A stretch of DNA of 64,000 nt from Gordonia sp. ABSL11-1. GTDB lineage: Bacteria; Actinomycetota; Actinomycetes; Mycobacteriales; Mycobacteriaceae. Each line of letters starts with the position of its first letter. Within the stretch, counting starts at the first letter, position 1. The position numbers were made by a program, and so were the translations under genes. The notes below the pieces were generated by a model. It searched no databases. It was given only the letters and a program-made list of their open reading frames with translations, and was not told the DNA's origin. This document shows positions 10,633-20,122 of this stretch, in pieces. The DNA is taken from contig NZ_JASXSI010000005.1 of assembly GCF_030315685.1 (NCBI RefSeq), forward strand, positions 248,001-312,000. Reading direction: 5' to 3'.

Positions 10633-11391
10633 ATGGATTCGACTGCACCCCAGCCCCTGCTCGACGGTCGCACCGCCGTGATCACCGGAGCCGCGCAGGG
10701 CATCGGTTTCGACATCGCCCGATCCTTCGTGGAGGCGGGCGCGCGGGTCGTCATCGGGGACCTCGACCTCGACGCGGCGACTGCCGCGACCGACACACTC
10801 GGCGGGGCCGGGGTCGCGCGCGCCGTTCGATGCGACGTGGTCGACGCGGCGCAGGTCGACACGCTCCTCGCCGACGCCGTCGAGGCCTTCGGCTCACTCG
10901 ATGTCATGGTGAACAACGCGGGCATGACCCGGGACGCCACGATGCGCACGATGTCCGAGGATGACTTCGATCTGGTGATCTCGGTGCACCTCAAGGGCAC
11001 GTGGAACGGCACCCGCAAGGCCGCCACCATCATGCGTGAGGCCAAACATGGTGCGATCGTGAACATCTCGTCACTGTCCGGCAAGGTCGGCATGGTCGGG
11101 CAGACGAACTACTCCGCGGCGAAGGCCGGCATCGTCGGGATGACGAAGGCCGCGGCGAAGGAGATGGCCCACCACGGAGTACGCGTGAACGCCATTCAGC
11201 CGGGGCTCATCCGGTCGGCGATGACCGAGGCGATGCCGCAGAAGGCGTGGGATCAGAAGATGGCCGAGATCCCGATGCAGCGTGCCGGTGAGGTCGGTGA
11301 GGTCGCATCGGTCGCGCTGTTCCTCGCCTCCGACATGTCCTCCTACATGACCGGCACCGTGCTCGAGGTGACCGGCGGACGGTTCATGTGA
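10633..11391 (+). CDS. SDR oxidoreductase, FabG-like (3-oxoacyl reductase/3-hydroxyacyl-CoA dehydrogenase)
   Basis: Classical short-chain dehydrogenase of 252 residues. The cofactor motif TGAAQGIG is at 18-25, NNAG at 94-97, and the catalytic serine, tyrosine and lysine are S147, Y160 and K164 (YSAAK). Close to FabG-type reductases; in this setting, upstream of a thiolase and beside an acyl-CoA dehydrogenase, oxidation of 3-hydroxyacyl-CoA is as likely as 3-oxoacyl reduction. The thiolase starts 47 bp downstream on the same strand. Confidence 0.9.
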   Translation: MDSTAPQPLLDGRTAVITGAAQGIGFDIARSFVEAGARVVIGDLDLDAATAATDTLGGAGVARAVRCDVVDAAQVDTLLADAVEAFGSLDVMVNNAGMTRDATMRTMSEDDFDLVISVHLKGTWNGTRKAATIMREAKHGAIVNISSLSGKVGMVGQTNYSAAKAGIVGMTKAAAKEMAHHGVRVNAIQPGLIRSAMTEAMPQKAWDQKMAEIPMQRAGEVGEVASVALFLASDMSSYMTGTVLEVTGGRFM

Positions 11392-11437
11392 CCGCCCTCC
11401 ACGACCATCAGCCGTGCCCCGGATCGAAAGGCCCGCA

Positions 11438-12685
11438 ATGACCGACATGACATCACCGCCACGCGACGTCGTCATCTGTGAACCCGTCCGCACGCCGATC
11501 GGGCGCTACGGCGGCATGTTCAAGGACCTGACCGCAGTCGACCTGGGCGTCACGGCCCTGCATGGCATGCTCGAACGCACCGGCCTCGACCCCGAGGCCG
11601 TCGAGGACGTGATCCTCGGACACTGCAACGGCAACAGCGAGGCGCCGGCGATCGGACGGGTCGTCGCCCTCGACGCCGGACTGCCCGTGACCGTCGGCGG
11701 TATGCACATCGACCGGCGATGCGGCTCAGGCCTGCAGGCGGTGATCCAGGCCGCCTTCCAGGTCGCGAACGGGGACAACGATGTCGTCGTCGCGGGCGGG
11801 ACGGAATCGATGAGCAACGCCTCCTTCTATTCCGTCGACATGCGGTGGGGCGGTGCACGCACCGGTATCGCCATGCACGACAGTCTCGTTCGTGCGCGCT
11901 CGACCGCCGGCGGGAGAAACCACCCCGTCCCCGGCGGCATGATCGAGACCGCCGAGAACCTCCGCAAGGAGTACGACATCAGCCGCACCGAGCAGGACGC
12001 GCTGGCCGTCGAATCGCATCTGCGTGCCGTGCGGGCCCAGAAGGACGGGCTCCTGGCAGAGGAGATCATCCCGGTGGCGGTTCCAGGCCGGGGCGGCGAG
12101 ACGATCATCGACACCGACGAACACCCACGCCCCGACGTGTCCGCGGAGTCGCTCGCGAAGTTGCGGCCGATCATGGGCAAGCAGGACCCCGAGGCGACCG
12201 TCACCGCCGGCAACGCCAGCGGCCAGAACGACGCGGCGGCCATGTGCATCGTCACCACGCCGCAGGTCGCCGAATGCCACGGACTGCGGCCGCTGATCCG
12301 GTTGGTGTCGTGGGCTGTCGCCGGGGTGCCGCCGCTCACCATGGGGATCGGGCCGGTCCCGGCGTCGGAGAAGGCGTTGGGCAAGGCCGGTCTCACCCTC
12401 GCCGACATCGACGTGATCGAACTCAACGAGGCCTTCGCCGCGCAGGCCCTGGCCGTCACCCGGGAATGGGGATTCGGCAGGTTCAATTGCGGCGCAGGCG
12501 ATTTCGGACGCACCAACGTGCACGGCTCGGGTATCTCGCTCGGACACCCGGTGGGTGCCACCGGCGTCCGGATGCTGGCGTCGCTCGCCCGCGAGATGCA
12601 CCGCCGCGACGCACGCTACGGACTCGAGACGATGTGCATCGGCGGCGGTCAGGGGCTCGCGGCGGTGTTCGAGCGGGTGAGCTGA
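11438..12685 (+). CDS. Thiolase (acetyl-CoA C-acyltransferase)
   Basis: A 415-residue thiolase. The nucleophile is C95 in RRCGSGLQA, followed by NEAFAAQALAV, SGISLGHPVGATG and a terminal CIGGGQGLA with the second cysteine. I placed the start at 11438: GAAAGG lies six bases upstream and the typical N terminus (VICEPVRTPIGRYGG) follows soon after, whereas the open frame from 11414 adds residues without similarity. Co-directional with the FabG-like gene, so probably one operon for the last two steps of a beta-oxidation spiral. Confidence 0.93.
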   Translation: MTDMTSPPRDVVICEPVRTPIGRYGGMFKDLTAVDLGVTALHGMLERTGLDPEAVEDVILGHCNGNSEAPAIGRVVALDAGLPVTVGGMHIDRRCGSGLQAVIQAAFQVANGDNDVVVAGGTESMSNASFYSVDMRWGGARTGIAMHDSLVRARSTAGGRNHPVPGGMIETAENLRKEYDISRTEQDALAVESHLRAVRAQKDGLLAEEIIPVAVPGRGGETIIDTDEHPRPDVSAESLAKLRPIMGKQDPEATVTAGNASGQNDAAAMCIVTTPQVAECHGLRPLIRLVSWAVAGVPPLTMGIGPVPASEKALGKAGLTLADIDVIELNEAFAAQALAVTREWGFGRFNCGAGDFGRTNVHGSGISLGHPVGATGVRMLASLAREMHRRDARYGLETMCIGGGQGLAAVFERVS

Positions 12686-12715
12686 GCTGTCGACACGCTC
12701 GGCGGGTCCGGCCCG

Positions 12716-13597
12716 TCAGGGCGGGGTTGCCGTCGAGCGGATGAGGCCGACGAACGCCTGACCGACCGGCGAGAGAGCCGCCGGATCGAAGGCGATCGCG
12801 AACGGCCGCACGAAACGCGGTTCGACGGTCCGGATGACCGCGCGGTCCGCGGCGGTCTCGGCGATCGCCTTCTCCAGGATGGTGCCGCCGATGCCGGCGA
12901 GCACCATGGGCAGGCGTTCCTCGCGATGTTCCGAGAGGACGGCCAGCGGTGGACGTACGCCCGCAGCCCGGATGGCCTCCTCGATCTCGTCGGCCACCGA
13001 CTGTCCGCGCGGTACGAACACCATCGGGACCGGGGGCAGGCTCCCCAGCGGGATCGGGCCCTCGGGCACGTCGGTCCCGGGCGGGTAGACCAGCACGTAC
13101 TCCTGCTCGCCGATCACGATGACCTCGAGTTCGTCGCCGGCGATCGGCAGATGCGCGACGACGAACTCGCAGTGTCCGTCCTCGATCACCGCCGCTGCCT
13201 GGGTCTCGTCGCGTAGCTCGCCGAACCTGACGTTCACGAGGGGGTAGCGGTCGCGGAATCGGGAGATCAGGTCGACAATCGGCCCGCTGGCCATCGCCGG
13301 GAACGCCAGGATGTCCAGGCGTCCCGTCAGCTCGTCGGCCGACGTCGTCAGCAGATCCTCGACGGCGTCGACGTCGCGCACGATCTGGCGTGCGGGTCCG
13401 ACCATGGTCCGTCCGGCCGCGCTCAGCACCATGCCGCGCCCGATCCGATGGAACAGCTGCACCCCGAGCTCACGTTCGAGAGCCCGGAGTGCCTGGGAGA
13501 CAGTGGGTTGCGCGACACCGAGAGCGGTGGCGGCGCCGCCGATGCCCTCGTGCTCGACGACCGCGAGGAAATACTCGACCTGACGGAGCTCCATCAC
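12716..13597 (-). CDS. LysR-family transcriptional regulator
   Basis: A 293-residue LysR regulator with an N-terminal winged HTH (residues about 1-60, GIGGAATALGVAQPTVSQALRA region) and a periplasmic-binding-like effector domain. It starts with GTG at 13597 directly after the stop of the second LysR gene (TAG GTG ATG), so the two are translationally coupled. Effector unknown. Its position beside acyl-CoA genes makes an acyl-CoA or aromatic acid effector plausible. Confidence 0.9.
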   Translation of the reverse strand: MMELRQVEYFLAVVEHEGIGGAATALGVAQPTVSQALRALERELGVQLFHRIGRGMVLSAAGRTMVGPARQIVRDVDAVEDLLTTSADELTGRLDILAFPAMASGPIVDLISRFRDRYPLVNVRFGELRDETQAAAVIEDGHCEFVVAHLPIAGDELEVIVIGEQEYVLVYPPGTDVPEGPIPLGSLPPVPMVFVPRGQSVADEIEEAIRAAGVRPPLAVLSEHREERLPMVLAGIGGTILEKAIAETAADRAVIRTVEPRFVRPFAIAFDPAALSPVGQAFVGLIRSTATPP

Positions 13598-14500
13598 CTA
13601 CCACTCCCCGAAATCGGTCGGGTCCGTCGTCACGCCGACGTGGCCCTTGGCGACGGCGATGAACGCCATCGCGGCCGGGGACGGCCTGCCCGACCGCACG
13701 ACGAGTCCGAACGGCCGGCGCAGCGGTGGATCCAGCCGATGTCGCAAGGCTTCTGGCATCTGTTCCTCGGCGACGACACGCGGGGCGATCGTCGCACCGG
13801 TGCCCCGGCCCACGAGGTCCCAGGCCGCGGCCGGGTGGGCGCAGTCGACGACGACGTTGCGGCCGTCATCGTCGATGAGGTCCCCGAGGATCGAGGAGGC
13901 GCCCGGATCGCCGAGGTCGAGGATCAGCGGTACCGCCTTCACGGACGCGCGGGGGACCGGATCGGTCAGATTGGTGGCCAACGGGGCCGGGACGGTCAGC
14001 ACGAGCTCCTGCTCACCGAGCGGGATCGCGGTGAAGGTCGCATGATCAGCCCCGGCGTCCATGAGCCCGATCTCCGCATCGCCGCGCCGAAGCGCGGCCA
14101 GCACGCCGCTGGGGCCGTCGGCGGCGACGACGCGTGCGGCCAATCGTGGGAACCGTTCGCGGAACCCGCGGATCATCGCCACCATAGGGTCGATGCTGAA
14201 GGCCGCATGCGTGACGATGTCGACGCGGCCCGCGCGGAGCTCCCGGACGGCTTCGACCTTCGCCTTGGCCCGATCGACGTCGGCGAGGATGCGGCGCGCC
14301 GCGTCATCGAGTTTGCGACCCGCGTCGGTCAGTTCGAGACGCCGACCGGTCCGGTCGAACAGCGTCACGCCCAGGCGGCGCTCGAGCGTGCGGATGGCCT
14401 GGGAGAGTGACGGCTGCGAGATGTAGAGCGACTGCGCCGCCTTCGTGATCCCGCCGTGGTCCACCACCGCGACGAAGTAGGTGACGAGGTGCAGGTCCAC
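13598..14500 (-). CDS. LysR-family transcriptional regulator
   Basis: A 300-residue LysR regulator, GTG start at 14500. HTH region: GGITKAAQSLYISQPSLSQ near residues 16-34; effector-binding domain follows. It is upstream of, and abutting, a second LysR gene; two adjacent co-transcribed LysR genes are uncommon, and they are diverged enough (different HTH recognition helices) that this is not a recent duplication. Targets unknown; the neighbouring enoyl-CoA hydratase/metallo-hydrolase operon upstream runs in the same direction. Confidence 0.9.
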   Translation of the reverse strand: MDLHLVTYFVAVVDHGGITKAAQSLYISQPSLSQAIRTLERRLGVTLFDRTGRRLELTDAGRKLDDAARRILADVDRAKAKVEAVRELRAGRVDIVTHAAFSIDPMVAMIRGFRERFPRLAARVVAADGPSGVLAALRRGDAEIGLMDAGADHATFTAIPLGEQELVLTVPAPLATNLTDPVPRASVKAVPLILDLGDPGASSILGDLIDDDGRNVVVDCAHPAAAWDLVGRGTGATIAPRVVAEEQMPEALRHRLDPPLRRPFGLVVRSGRPSPAAMAFIAVAKGHVGVTTDPTDFGEW

Positions 14501-14600
14501 GGTCTCATCGTACGGTCGGGGTCATCGCGTGCTCGGGCTCATCGGGCGGTCCGGATCATCCGGCGCCGGACACCGATCGACCTCGCCGACCCGGCCGGTC

Positions 14601-15377
14601 TCACTGACCGGTCCAGCGGGGCGGTCGCTTCTCGGCGAACGCGATGGCGCCCTCCTGTGCGTCCTGGGAGGCGAACACGGGTCCCAGATGTTCCCACTGC
14701 TCCTTGATGAGTGCGGGATCGGTGTAGCGGACGGCCATCGACATGACCTGCTTGGTCGCCCGCACGGCGAGTGGACCGTTCGCGGCGATCGTCGCGGCCA
14801 ACTGGCGCGCCCCGGCCAGGGCGTCACCGGGTTCGGTCAGCCGGTTGACCAGGCCGAACTCGTGGGCGCGGGCGGCGCTCAATGGCTCGCCGGTCAGCGC
14901 CATCTCCATCGCGAGCTGATACGGCAGCGTCTTCGGGAGGCGCAGCAGTCCGCCCGCGGCGGCAGCGAGTCCACGCTTGACCTCGGGGAGACCGAAACGT
15001 GCGTCGCGGGCGGCGACGATCAGATCCGCGGTGAGCGCGAGCTCGCAACCACCCGCCAGGGCCCACCCCTCGACTGCGGCGATGAGCGGCTTGGTAGGCG
15101 GCGAATCGGCAAGGCCGCCGAATCCGCGGCCCGGCAGTGAGACGTCTTCGCCGCGGGTGAACGCCTTGAGATCCATTCCCGCACAGAATGTCCCACCCGA
15201 TCCGGTCACGATGCCGATGGTCAGGTCGTCGCGGGACTCCAGCTCGTCGACGGCCGCGGCGATGCCCTCGGCCACCTCCCGGTTCACCGCGTTCTTGGCC
15301 TCCGGCCGGTTGATCGTGATGACGGCGACGCCGTCGGCGAACTCGGTGAGCACTGCGGCCTGAGGTGAGTTGGTCAT
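14601..15377 (-). CDS. Enoyl-CoA hydratase/isomerase (crotonase family)
   Basis: A 258-residue crotonase-fold enzyme that hydrates enoyl-CoA or acts on related thioesters. Oxyanion-hole segments are visible: RPEAKNAVN near the N terminus, GTFCAGMDLKAF, and ALAGGCELAL; the LPEVKRGL segment holds the usual catalytic glutamate. The start at 15377 has AGGAGC seven bases upstream. It is 62 bp downstream of the metallo-hydrolase gene, same strand, so probably co-transcribed. Confidence 0.92.
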   Translation of the reverse strand: MTNSPQAAVLTEFADGVAVITINRPEAKNAVNREVAEGIAAAVDELESRDDLTIGIVTGSGGTFCAGMDLKAFTRGEDVSLPGRGFGGLADSPPTKPLIAAVEGWALAGGCELALTADLIVAARDARFGLPEVKRGLAAAAGGLLRLPKTLPYQLAMEMALTGEPLSAARAHEFGLVNRLTEPGDALAGARQLAATIAANGPLAVRATKQVMSMAVRYTDPALIKEQWEHLGPVFASQDAQEGAIAFAEKRPPRWTGQ

Positions 15378-15439
15378 AGGGGAGCTCCTGTCCTGGTGTG
15401 GGTGGATGAGATCGAACGCTGCAGAGGTGTCCGCGATGT

Positions 15440-16498
15440 CTACTGCGAGGGTGCGGTCGGCTCGGTGACGATCCACCGGGTCGGCGAGCCCTCGGTGGGG
15501 GTGAGGGTTCCGCGTTGCTGCAGGACGACGAGGTGCGCGTGCGTCTCCCGCATCGCCATGCGGGCCAGGTCGACCGACAGCTGTTCGAACGGCCGCGACC
15601 AGGTGACCGACCGGGTGATCTCCCAGGCCGTGCTCTGTGGGTCGTCGCGGACCGCCGTCGCGATCTCGGCGAGCCGATCCTCGTGATGACCCAGCAGCGC
15701 CGTCACCCGGTCGGCCAGACCGCGGAAACGGTATTCGTGCGAGGGCAGCGCCTCGAGGTCGCCCACGTGCTCGGTGTGGGCGAGCGACACGAGGTACTCG
15801 TCGAGCGGATTGTGCGATTGGAAGGCGTTCGTGGAGACGTTCGGGCTGATCCGCGGCAGGAGGTGATCGCCGGTGAACACGACCCCGGCGTCCTCGTCGA
15901 CAAAGCACAGATGACCGGCCGTGTGACCGGGTGTCCACAGCGCCCGCACGTGCCAGCCGGGCAACCCGAGCGGGTCGCCGTGCTCGAGTTCGACGTCCAT
16001 CGTCCTGCCCCGGGGTAGCCGGGCGATCTGGCGGAACCCGTTGTCGATCGTGTCGGGAGCACCGAGCTTCTCGAGTTCGCGGCGGGCGGTCTCGATCTGC
16101 CGCTCGATCTCGGCGTCGTCGACGTGGTGCAGGTGCCGGGCGTCGTGGCGATGCATCGCGAGGACCGGGTCCACGTGTTCGAGCAGACGGGGCACGAGCC
16201 CGAAGTGGTCGGGATGCAGATGGGTGATCGACACGTGGCGGACGTCGGTGACGTCGTGACCGATGGCGTGCAGGCCGTCGACCAGGGCGTCCCACGATTC
16301 GTCGGCGTTCCAGCCGGTGTCGATCAGGGCGACGCCGTCGGGCAGCACGAGTGCGTAGATGAGGACGTAGCGCAGCGGGTTCGGCCCCATCGGCACGGGG
16401 ATCGACCACAGTCCGGGACGGACCTCCTCGACGGGCGGCAGCACCTTCTGTGCCCACGCCTCCTGCTGACGATGACCGGTGACCTCGATGGTGGTCAT
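15440..16498 (-). CDS. Metallo-beta-lactamase fold hydrolase
   Basis: A 352-residue MBL-fold enzyme with the binuclear-metal motif HLHPDH at 93-98, a later TPGHTAGHL histidine and GDHLLP aspartate, and LIDTGWN upstream. These features are typical of hydrolases acting on thioesters, lactones or similar bonds. A C-terminal extension of about 110 residues may form a helical winged domain. ATG at 16498 is preceded by GGAGGTGAG. With the downstream crotonase it forms a two-gene unit that could release CoA from a pathway intermediate. Confidence 0.88.
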   Translation of the reverse strand: MTTIEVTGHRQQEAWAQKVLPPVEEVRPGLWSIPVPMGPNPLRYVLIYALVLPDGVALIDTGWNADESWDALVDGLHAIGHDVTDVRHVSITHLHPDHFGLVPRLLEHVDPVLAMHRHDARHLHHVDDAEIERQIETARRELEKLGAPDTIDNGFRQIARLPRGRTMDVELEHGDPLGLPGWHVRALWTPGHTAGHLCFVDEDAGVVFTGDHLLPRISPNVSTNAFQSHNPLDEYLVSLAHTEHVGDLEALPSHEYRFRGLADRVTALLGHHEDRLAEIATAVRDDPQSTAWEITRSVTWSRPFEQLSVDLARMAMRETHAHLVVLQQRGTLTPTEGSPTRWIVTEPTAPSQ

Positions 16499-16542
16499 CT
16501 CACCTCCTACCGGCTCGAGTGCGGGCACGCGCGCAGATGAAG

Positions 16543-16557
16543 GTTGCGGGCCGCAAC
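16543..16557. promoter_or_regulatory. Perfect palindrome in the divergent MBL/CoA-transferase promoter
   Basis: GTTGCGG-G-CCGCAAC is an exact palindrome about one central base, 45 bp upstream of the metallo-hydrolase start and 128 bp upstream of the CoA-transferase start. It is a good operator candidate for the divergent pair. The regulator is not known. Confidence 0.55.
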
Positions 16558-16684
16558 TTCCATACGATCATGCGGCCGGTTCCCGCTCAAAGTCGGTCCG
16601 GCTCTGACCTGATGAGGAAGTGCCTATGGCGCTTCGTGGGAGAGGGCATTGACGTGTGGACGAGGGGTGGGTGATCGTTGCCCG

Positions 16685-17842
16685 GTGACAGTCGACCAGT
16701 CGCCTCTGCCCCTCGACGGGATCACCGTCGTCGCACTCGAACAGGCGGTCGCGGCACCGCTGGCCACGCGTCATCTCGCCGACATGGGAGCACGCGTCAT
16801 CAAGGTGGAACGCGTCGGCGAGGGCGACTTCGCCCGCGACTACGACGACGCCGTCCGCGGGCTCGCGTCGCACTTCGTGTGGCTCAACCGCGGCAAGGAG
16901 TCGCTGACGCTCGACCTGAAGTCGCCGGCCGGGCAGTCGGCCCTGCGCGCACTGGTCGACCGGTCGGACGTGTTCCTCCAGAACCTGGCACCGGGCGCCG
17001 CAGCGCGACTGGGATTCGGCGCACCGGAGCTCCGCGCGGAGCATCCCGAGTTGATCGTGGTCGACATGTCCGGCTACGGCGATGCGGGGCCGTATCGGGA
17101 GCGCAAAGCCTACGACATGCTGGTGCAGGCGGAGGCAGGGCTCATCTCGGTCACGGGCACCGCCGACGAGGCGGCCAAGACCGGGATCCCGACGTCCGAC
17201 ATTGCCGCCGGCATGTACGCGGTGACGTCGATTCTCGGCGCACTGGTCCGTCGCGGCACCACGGGTGCCGGTGCCGCGGTCGCGGTGTCGATGTTCGACG
17301 CCACGGTCGAGTGGATGGGTCACCCGATGTACATGCGCCTCTACGGGGACCGGCAGATCGCACGATCCGGCGTCGGACACGCCGCCATCGTGCCCTACGA
17401 CCGCTATCCCACCGCCGACGGCGAGATCCTCATCGGTGTCCAGAATGACCGCGGTTGGCGGGTTCTCGTCACCGAGGTGCTCGGGCGTCCCGAGCTGGCC
17501 GCCGACCCACGCTACGCCACCAACATCGAACGCGTGCGGCGCCGGGCCGAGGTCGACGCAGAGGTCGCGTCGGAGACCAAGCGATTCTCGACGGTCGAGC
17601 TCGACGAGAAGCTTGCGGCCGCAGGCGTCCCCGCCGCGGAGATCCGCGAACTCGACGGTGTCGTCGGGCATCCGCAACTGGCCCAACGGGATCGGTGGCG
17701 GGACGTAGAGACAGAGGTCGGTCCGATCCGTGCCGTCCTGCCCCCGATGACCTTCGCCGACGTCGAGATGCGGATGGGTCCGGTGCCCGCGCTGGGAGAG
17801 CACACCGATGCCATCCTCGCCGAACTCGGCATCGAGTTGTAG
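16685..17842 (+). CDS. Class III CoA-transferase (CaiB/BaiF family)
   Basis: Moves CoA between carboxylic acids. The 385-residue protein has the family catalytic aspartate, D144, in KAYDMLVQAEAG, plus the N-terminal LADMGARVIKVE and LNRGKESLTLDL blocks. The GTG at 16685 (VDQSPLPLDG follows) is preferred to a TTG at 16649. Substrate cannot be read from sequence. Divergent from the MBL-hydrolase/crotonase operon, sharing a promoter region with a perfect palindrome. Confidence 0.92.
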   Translation: MTVDQSPLPLDGITVVALEQAVAAPLATRHLADMGARVIKVERVGEGDFARDYDDAVRGLASHFVWLNRGKESLTLDLKSPAGQSALRALVDRSDVFLQNLAPGAAARLGFGAPELRAEHPELIVVDMSGYGDAGPYRERKAYDMLVQAEAGLISVTGTADEAAKTGIPTSDIAAGMYAVTSILGALVRRGTTGAGAAVAVSMFDATVEWMGHPMYMRLYGDRQIARSGVGHAAIVPYDRYPTADGEILIGVQNDRGWRVLVTEVLGRPELAADPRYATNIERVRRRAEVDAEVASETKRFSTVELDEKLAAAGVPAAEIRELDGVVGHPQLAQRDRWRDVETEVGPIRAVLPPMTFADVEMRMGPVPALGEHTDAILAELGIEL

Positions 17843-17871
17843 GTCGCTGCAGGCGTCGGTGGGCGGGATGG

Positions 17872-17940
17872 CCCTTCGTGACGCTCGCAAGCTCGCTCCT
17901 CAGCTCAGGGGCCGACACCTGCCTGCAAGCTCGCTCCCCA
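17872..17940. repeat. Intergenic repeat with duplicated 13-mer
   Basis: GCAAGCTCGCTCC occurs at 17887-17899 and again at 17925-17937 in the short gap between convergent CoA-transferase genes, within a CTTCGTGACGCTCGC context. Similar segments are common as dispersed intergenic elements in Gordonia-type genomes (recalled knowledge). Confidence 0.5.
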
Positions 17941-17958
17941 GGGATCGTCGGCCGCGCC

Positions 17959-19095
17959 TTATCGTTCGTTGTCCGCGCCCAATTCGGATGCGGGGCCGGT
18001 GAAGTAGTGCTCGCCGTCGAACGACGCCGGGTGTCCGGCGGCCAGGAAGCGGCCGATGCGGGGCTGGTCGAGTTCGGCGAACATCGGATTCGCCGACAGC
18101 GCGCCGGACTCGACGACGTCGGAGAAGCTCCGGTACTGCTCCCACAGCACCGACGACGACGCCAGCGCCGCGGTGGCCTCCGCCGACGTGTGCCGGGCGA
18201 ACCACGGTTCGATGAGCGCGGTGAGAACGGCGCGATGAGTGAATCGATCGGCCTCGGAGCGGAAGTCGGCATCGAGTGCCTTCTCCACGGCGGCGACCGC
18301 ATCGGCGACCCCGGTGAGCTCGACGAGATCGCGGAAGTGGCGCGGGGTGAGGGCGACGAGCATGAAACGGCCGCCGTCGGAGGTGGCCACATCGGTGCCG
18401 AAGGTGCCGTACACGGCGTTGCCGGTGCCCTCCCGGCCCTGCCCGGTCACCTGCGGCTCGGTCAGGTAACCGAGGGTGCTCGCGATGGACAGCGCGGTGT
18501 CCTCGAGAGGCAGCGAGACGTGCGCGCCCGCACCGGTGCGCTCCCGTCGACGGACCGCCGACGAGATCGCCAGTGCCGCATAGAGTCCGCACGCGACGTC
18601 CCAGGCGGGGAGGACGTGATTCACGACGCCCGAGTGGTCGACGGGACCGGTGATCATCGGGAACCCGAGACCGGCGTTGACGGTGTAGTCGACGCCCGGT
18701 GTGCCGTCGGTGCGGCCGAGGATCTCGACGGTGATCACGTCGGGCCGCAGGGCCGCAAGGGTCTCGTGGCTCATCCACGCTCGGCCCGCCTGATTGGTGA
18801 GGAGGATGCCGCCGCCGTCACCGGGTGCGGTGATGAGACGGCGAACCGTTTCCTGGCCGTCGTCGCTGCGGAGGTCGGCTGTGACGGAACGTTTTCCCTT
18901 GTTCAACCCGGCCCAGTAGATCGACTCGCCTTCAGCGGTGACCGGCCAGCGGTGCACATCGGCTGCACCGCCGATCGGGTCGACACGGGTCACGTCGGCA
19001 CCGAGCTGGGACAGCGTGAGTCCGGCCAGAGGTGACGCGACGAAGCTCGACACCTCGACGATGCGGAGTCCGGCGAGCGGTTTCTCGGTTGTCAC
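17959..19095 (-). CDS. Class III CoA-transferase, third gene of CitE-MaoC operon
   Basis: A 378-residue CaiB/BaiF-type CoA-transferase, with SQLGADVTRVDP, LNKGKRSVTADL and a probable catalytic aspartate in GVDYTVNAG. GTG at 19095 follows AAAGGAG eight bases upstream; the frame extends further but without similarity. It lies 22 bp after the MaoC gene on the same strand. In context it would activate a dicarboxylic acid such as itaconate or mesaconate to its CoA ester for the hydratase and lyase encoded upstream. That substrate is inferred from the gene set only. Confidence 0.88.
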   Translation of the reverse strand: MTTEKPLAGLRIVEVSSFVASPLAGLTLSQLGADVTRVDPIGGAADVHRWPVTAEGESIYWAGLNKGKRSVTADLRSDDGQETVRRLITAPGDGGGILLTNQAGRAWMSHETLAALRPDVITVEILGRTDGTPGVDYTVNAGLGFPMITGPVDHSGVVNHVLPAWDVACGLYAALAISSAVRRRERTGAGAHVSLPLEDTALSIASTLGYLTEPQVTGQGREGTGNAVYGTFGTDVATSDGGRFMLVALTPRHFRDLVELTGVADAVAAVEKALDADFRSEADRFTHRAVLTALIEPWFARHTSAEATAALASSSVLWEQYRSFSDVVESGALSANPMFAELDQPRIGRFLAAGHPASFDGEHYFTGPASELGADNER

Positions 19096-19117
19096 AGGTA
19101 CTTCTCCTTTGTCCACG

Positions 19118-20122
19118 TCAGGCCATGAGGGCGCCGAAACGCCAGTCGAGGACGGGACGGTGCGATCCGTCGGGTTCGTGTGCGACGACCAGCGACCGCA
19201 GGTCGAGGATGCCACCGCCGGCGGACAGCGGCGTCGCCGCCTCGACGTGCAGATGGCTCGTCAGGGTGTCGGACTCGTGGACGGGGCCGGTGTGATCGCA
19301 CGACTCCCACCCGAGCACGGTCACGAGATTCGGCAGCGCCCGGGTGGCCTGGGCGAGGGCGAGGCCGATCGTGTGGCCGCCGTAGACCAGCCGGCCCTGG
19401 GCGCCCACCCGTTCGTCGTGATGGGTGGCGGCGATGTTCAGGGTGAGGCGGGCGAGCTCGGGTGCGCTCGACACCACGTCACCGCTCGAGGCGAACACGG
19501 TGCCGGCGAGGTCGGGGGAGAAGTGCTGGCCGCCGACGGTGGCGCGATAGGCCGCCAGATCCCACGTCGGAAGGACAGGTTCGAGGGACGCGCCGGTGCC
19601 GATCGCGGACAGGTCATCGGCGCGCGCGGTCCGTCCCGGATCGGGCGAGGGGCTCAGCGGCAACATCGCACAGCGGTAGAAGTCGAGGACGGCGACGCCG
19701 TCCTGGTCGACCGTCACCATGTGCAGGGCGGCGAGTCCGGTCGGGGCTCTGCCCGGTTTCGCCGAGTTCTCCTTCAACCCGACCACTTCGGTGGTCGTGG
19801 TGAGCGTATCGCCGACGTGGGGTGCGCTCAGGATGCGCAGGCCGCGATAGAAGAGATTCGCCTTGACGTGGTGGGTGGCCAGGGTCGACTGTCCGATTGC
19901 GAGGTCGGTGACGAGACCGGGATGGGCGACGGCGGACCCGCGCCCGGTCACCCGAGTGCTCAGCGCGACGTCGAGGGGCAGACGCAGGCGATCGCCGAGG
20001 ATCGCCTGATGCAACGCGGCCATACCCGTCGTGATTGTCACGGACGGGGCGTCGTCGAAGGTCTGTCCGACGGTCAGTTCGTCGAAGTAGGGGCCGCCGA
20101 CCGGAATCGTCTGTCCACTCAT
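19118..20122 (-). CDS. MaoC-like double hot-dog acyl-CoA hydratase
   Basis: A 334-residue hydratase with two hot-dog halves. The N-terminal half carries GPYFDELTVGQTFDD and the C-terminal half a hydratase-type HHDERVGAQGRLVYGGHTIG segment with the catalytic Asp/His region. Proteins of this type hydrate mesaconyl-CoA or itaconyl-CoA. It overlaps the citE-like gene by 4 bp (ATGA), so translation is coupled. Together with the lyase and the CoA-transferase it makes a compact catabolic operon. Confidence 0.88.
   Translation of the reverse strand: MSGQTIPVGGPYFDELTVGQTFDDAPSVTITTGMAALHQAILGDRLRLPLDVALSTRVTGRGSAVAHPGLVTDLAIGQSTLATHHVKANLFYRGLRILSAPHVGDTLTTTTEVVGLKENSAKPGRAPTGLAALHMVTVDQDGVAVLDFYRCAMLPLSPSPDPGRTARADDLSAIGTGASLEPVLPTWDLAAYRATVGGQHFSPDLAGTVFASSGDVVSSAPELARLTLNIAATHHDERVGAQGRLVYGGHTIGLALAQATRALPNLVTVLGWESCDHTGPVHESDTLTSHLHVEAATPLSAGGGILDLRSLVVAHEPDGSHRPVLDWRFGALMA

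Noticed and set aside
14601-16457. A 618-codon open frame on the minus strand
   Set aside because: Only its last 258 codons (from 15377) are a crotonase; the upstream part is an antisense-type shadow of the metallo-hydrolase gene in another frame.
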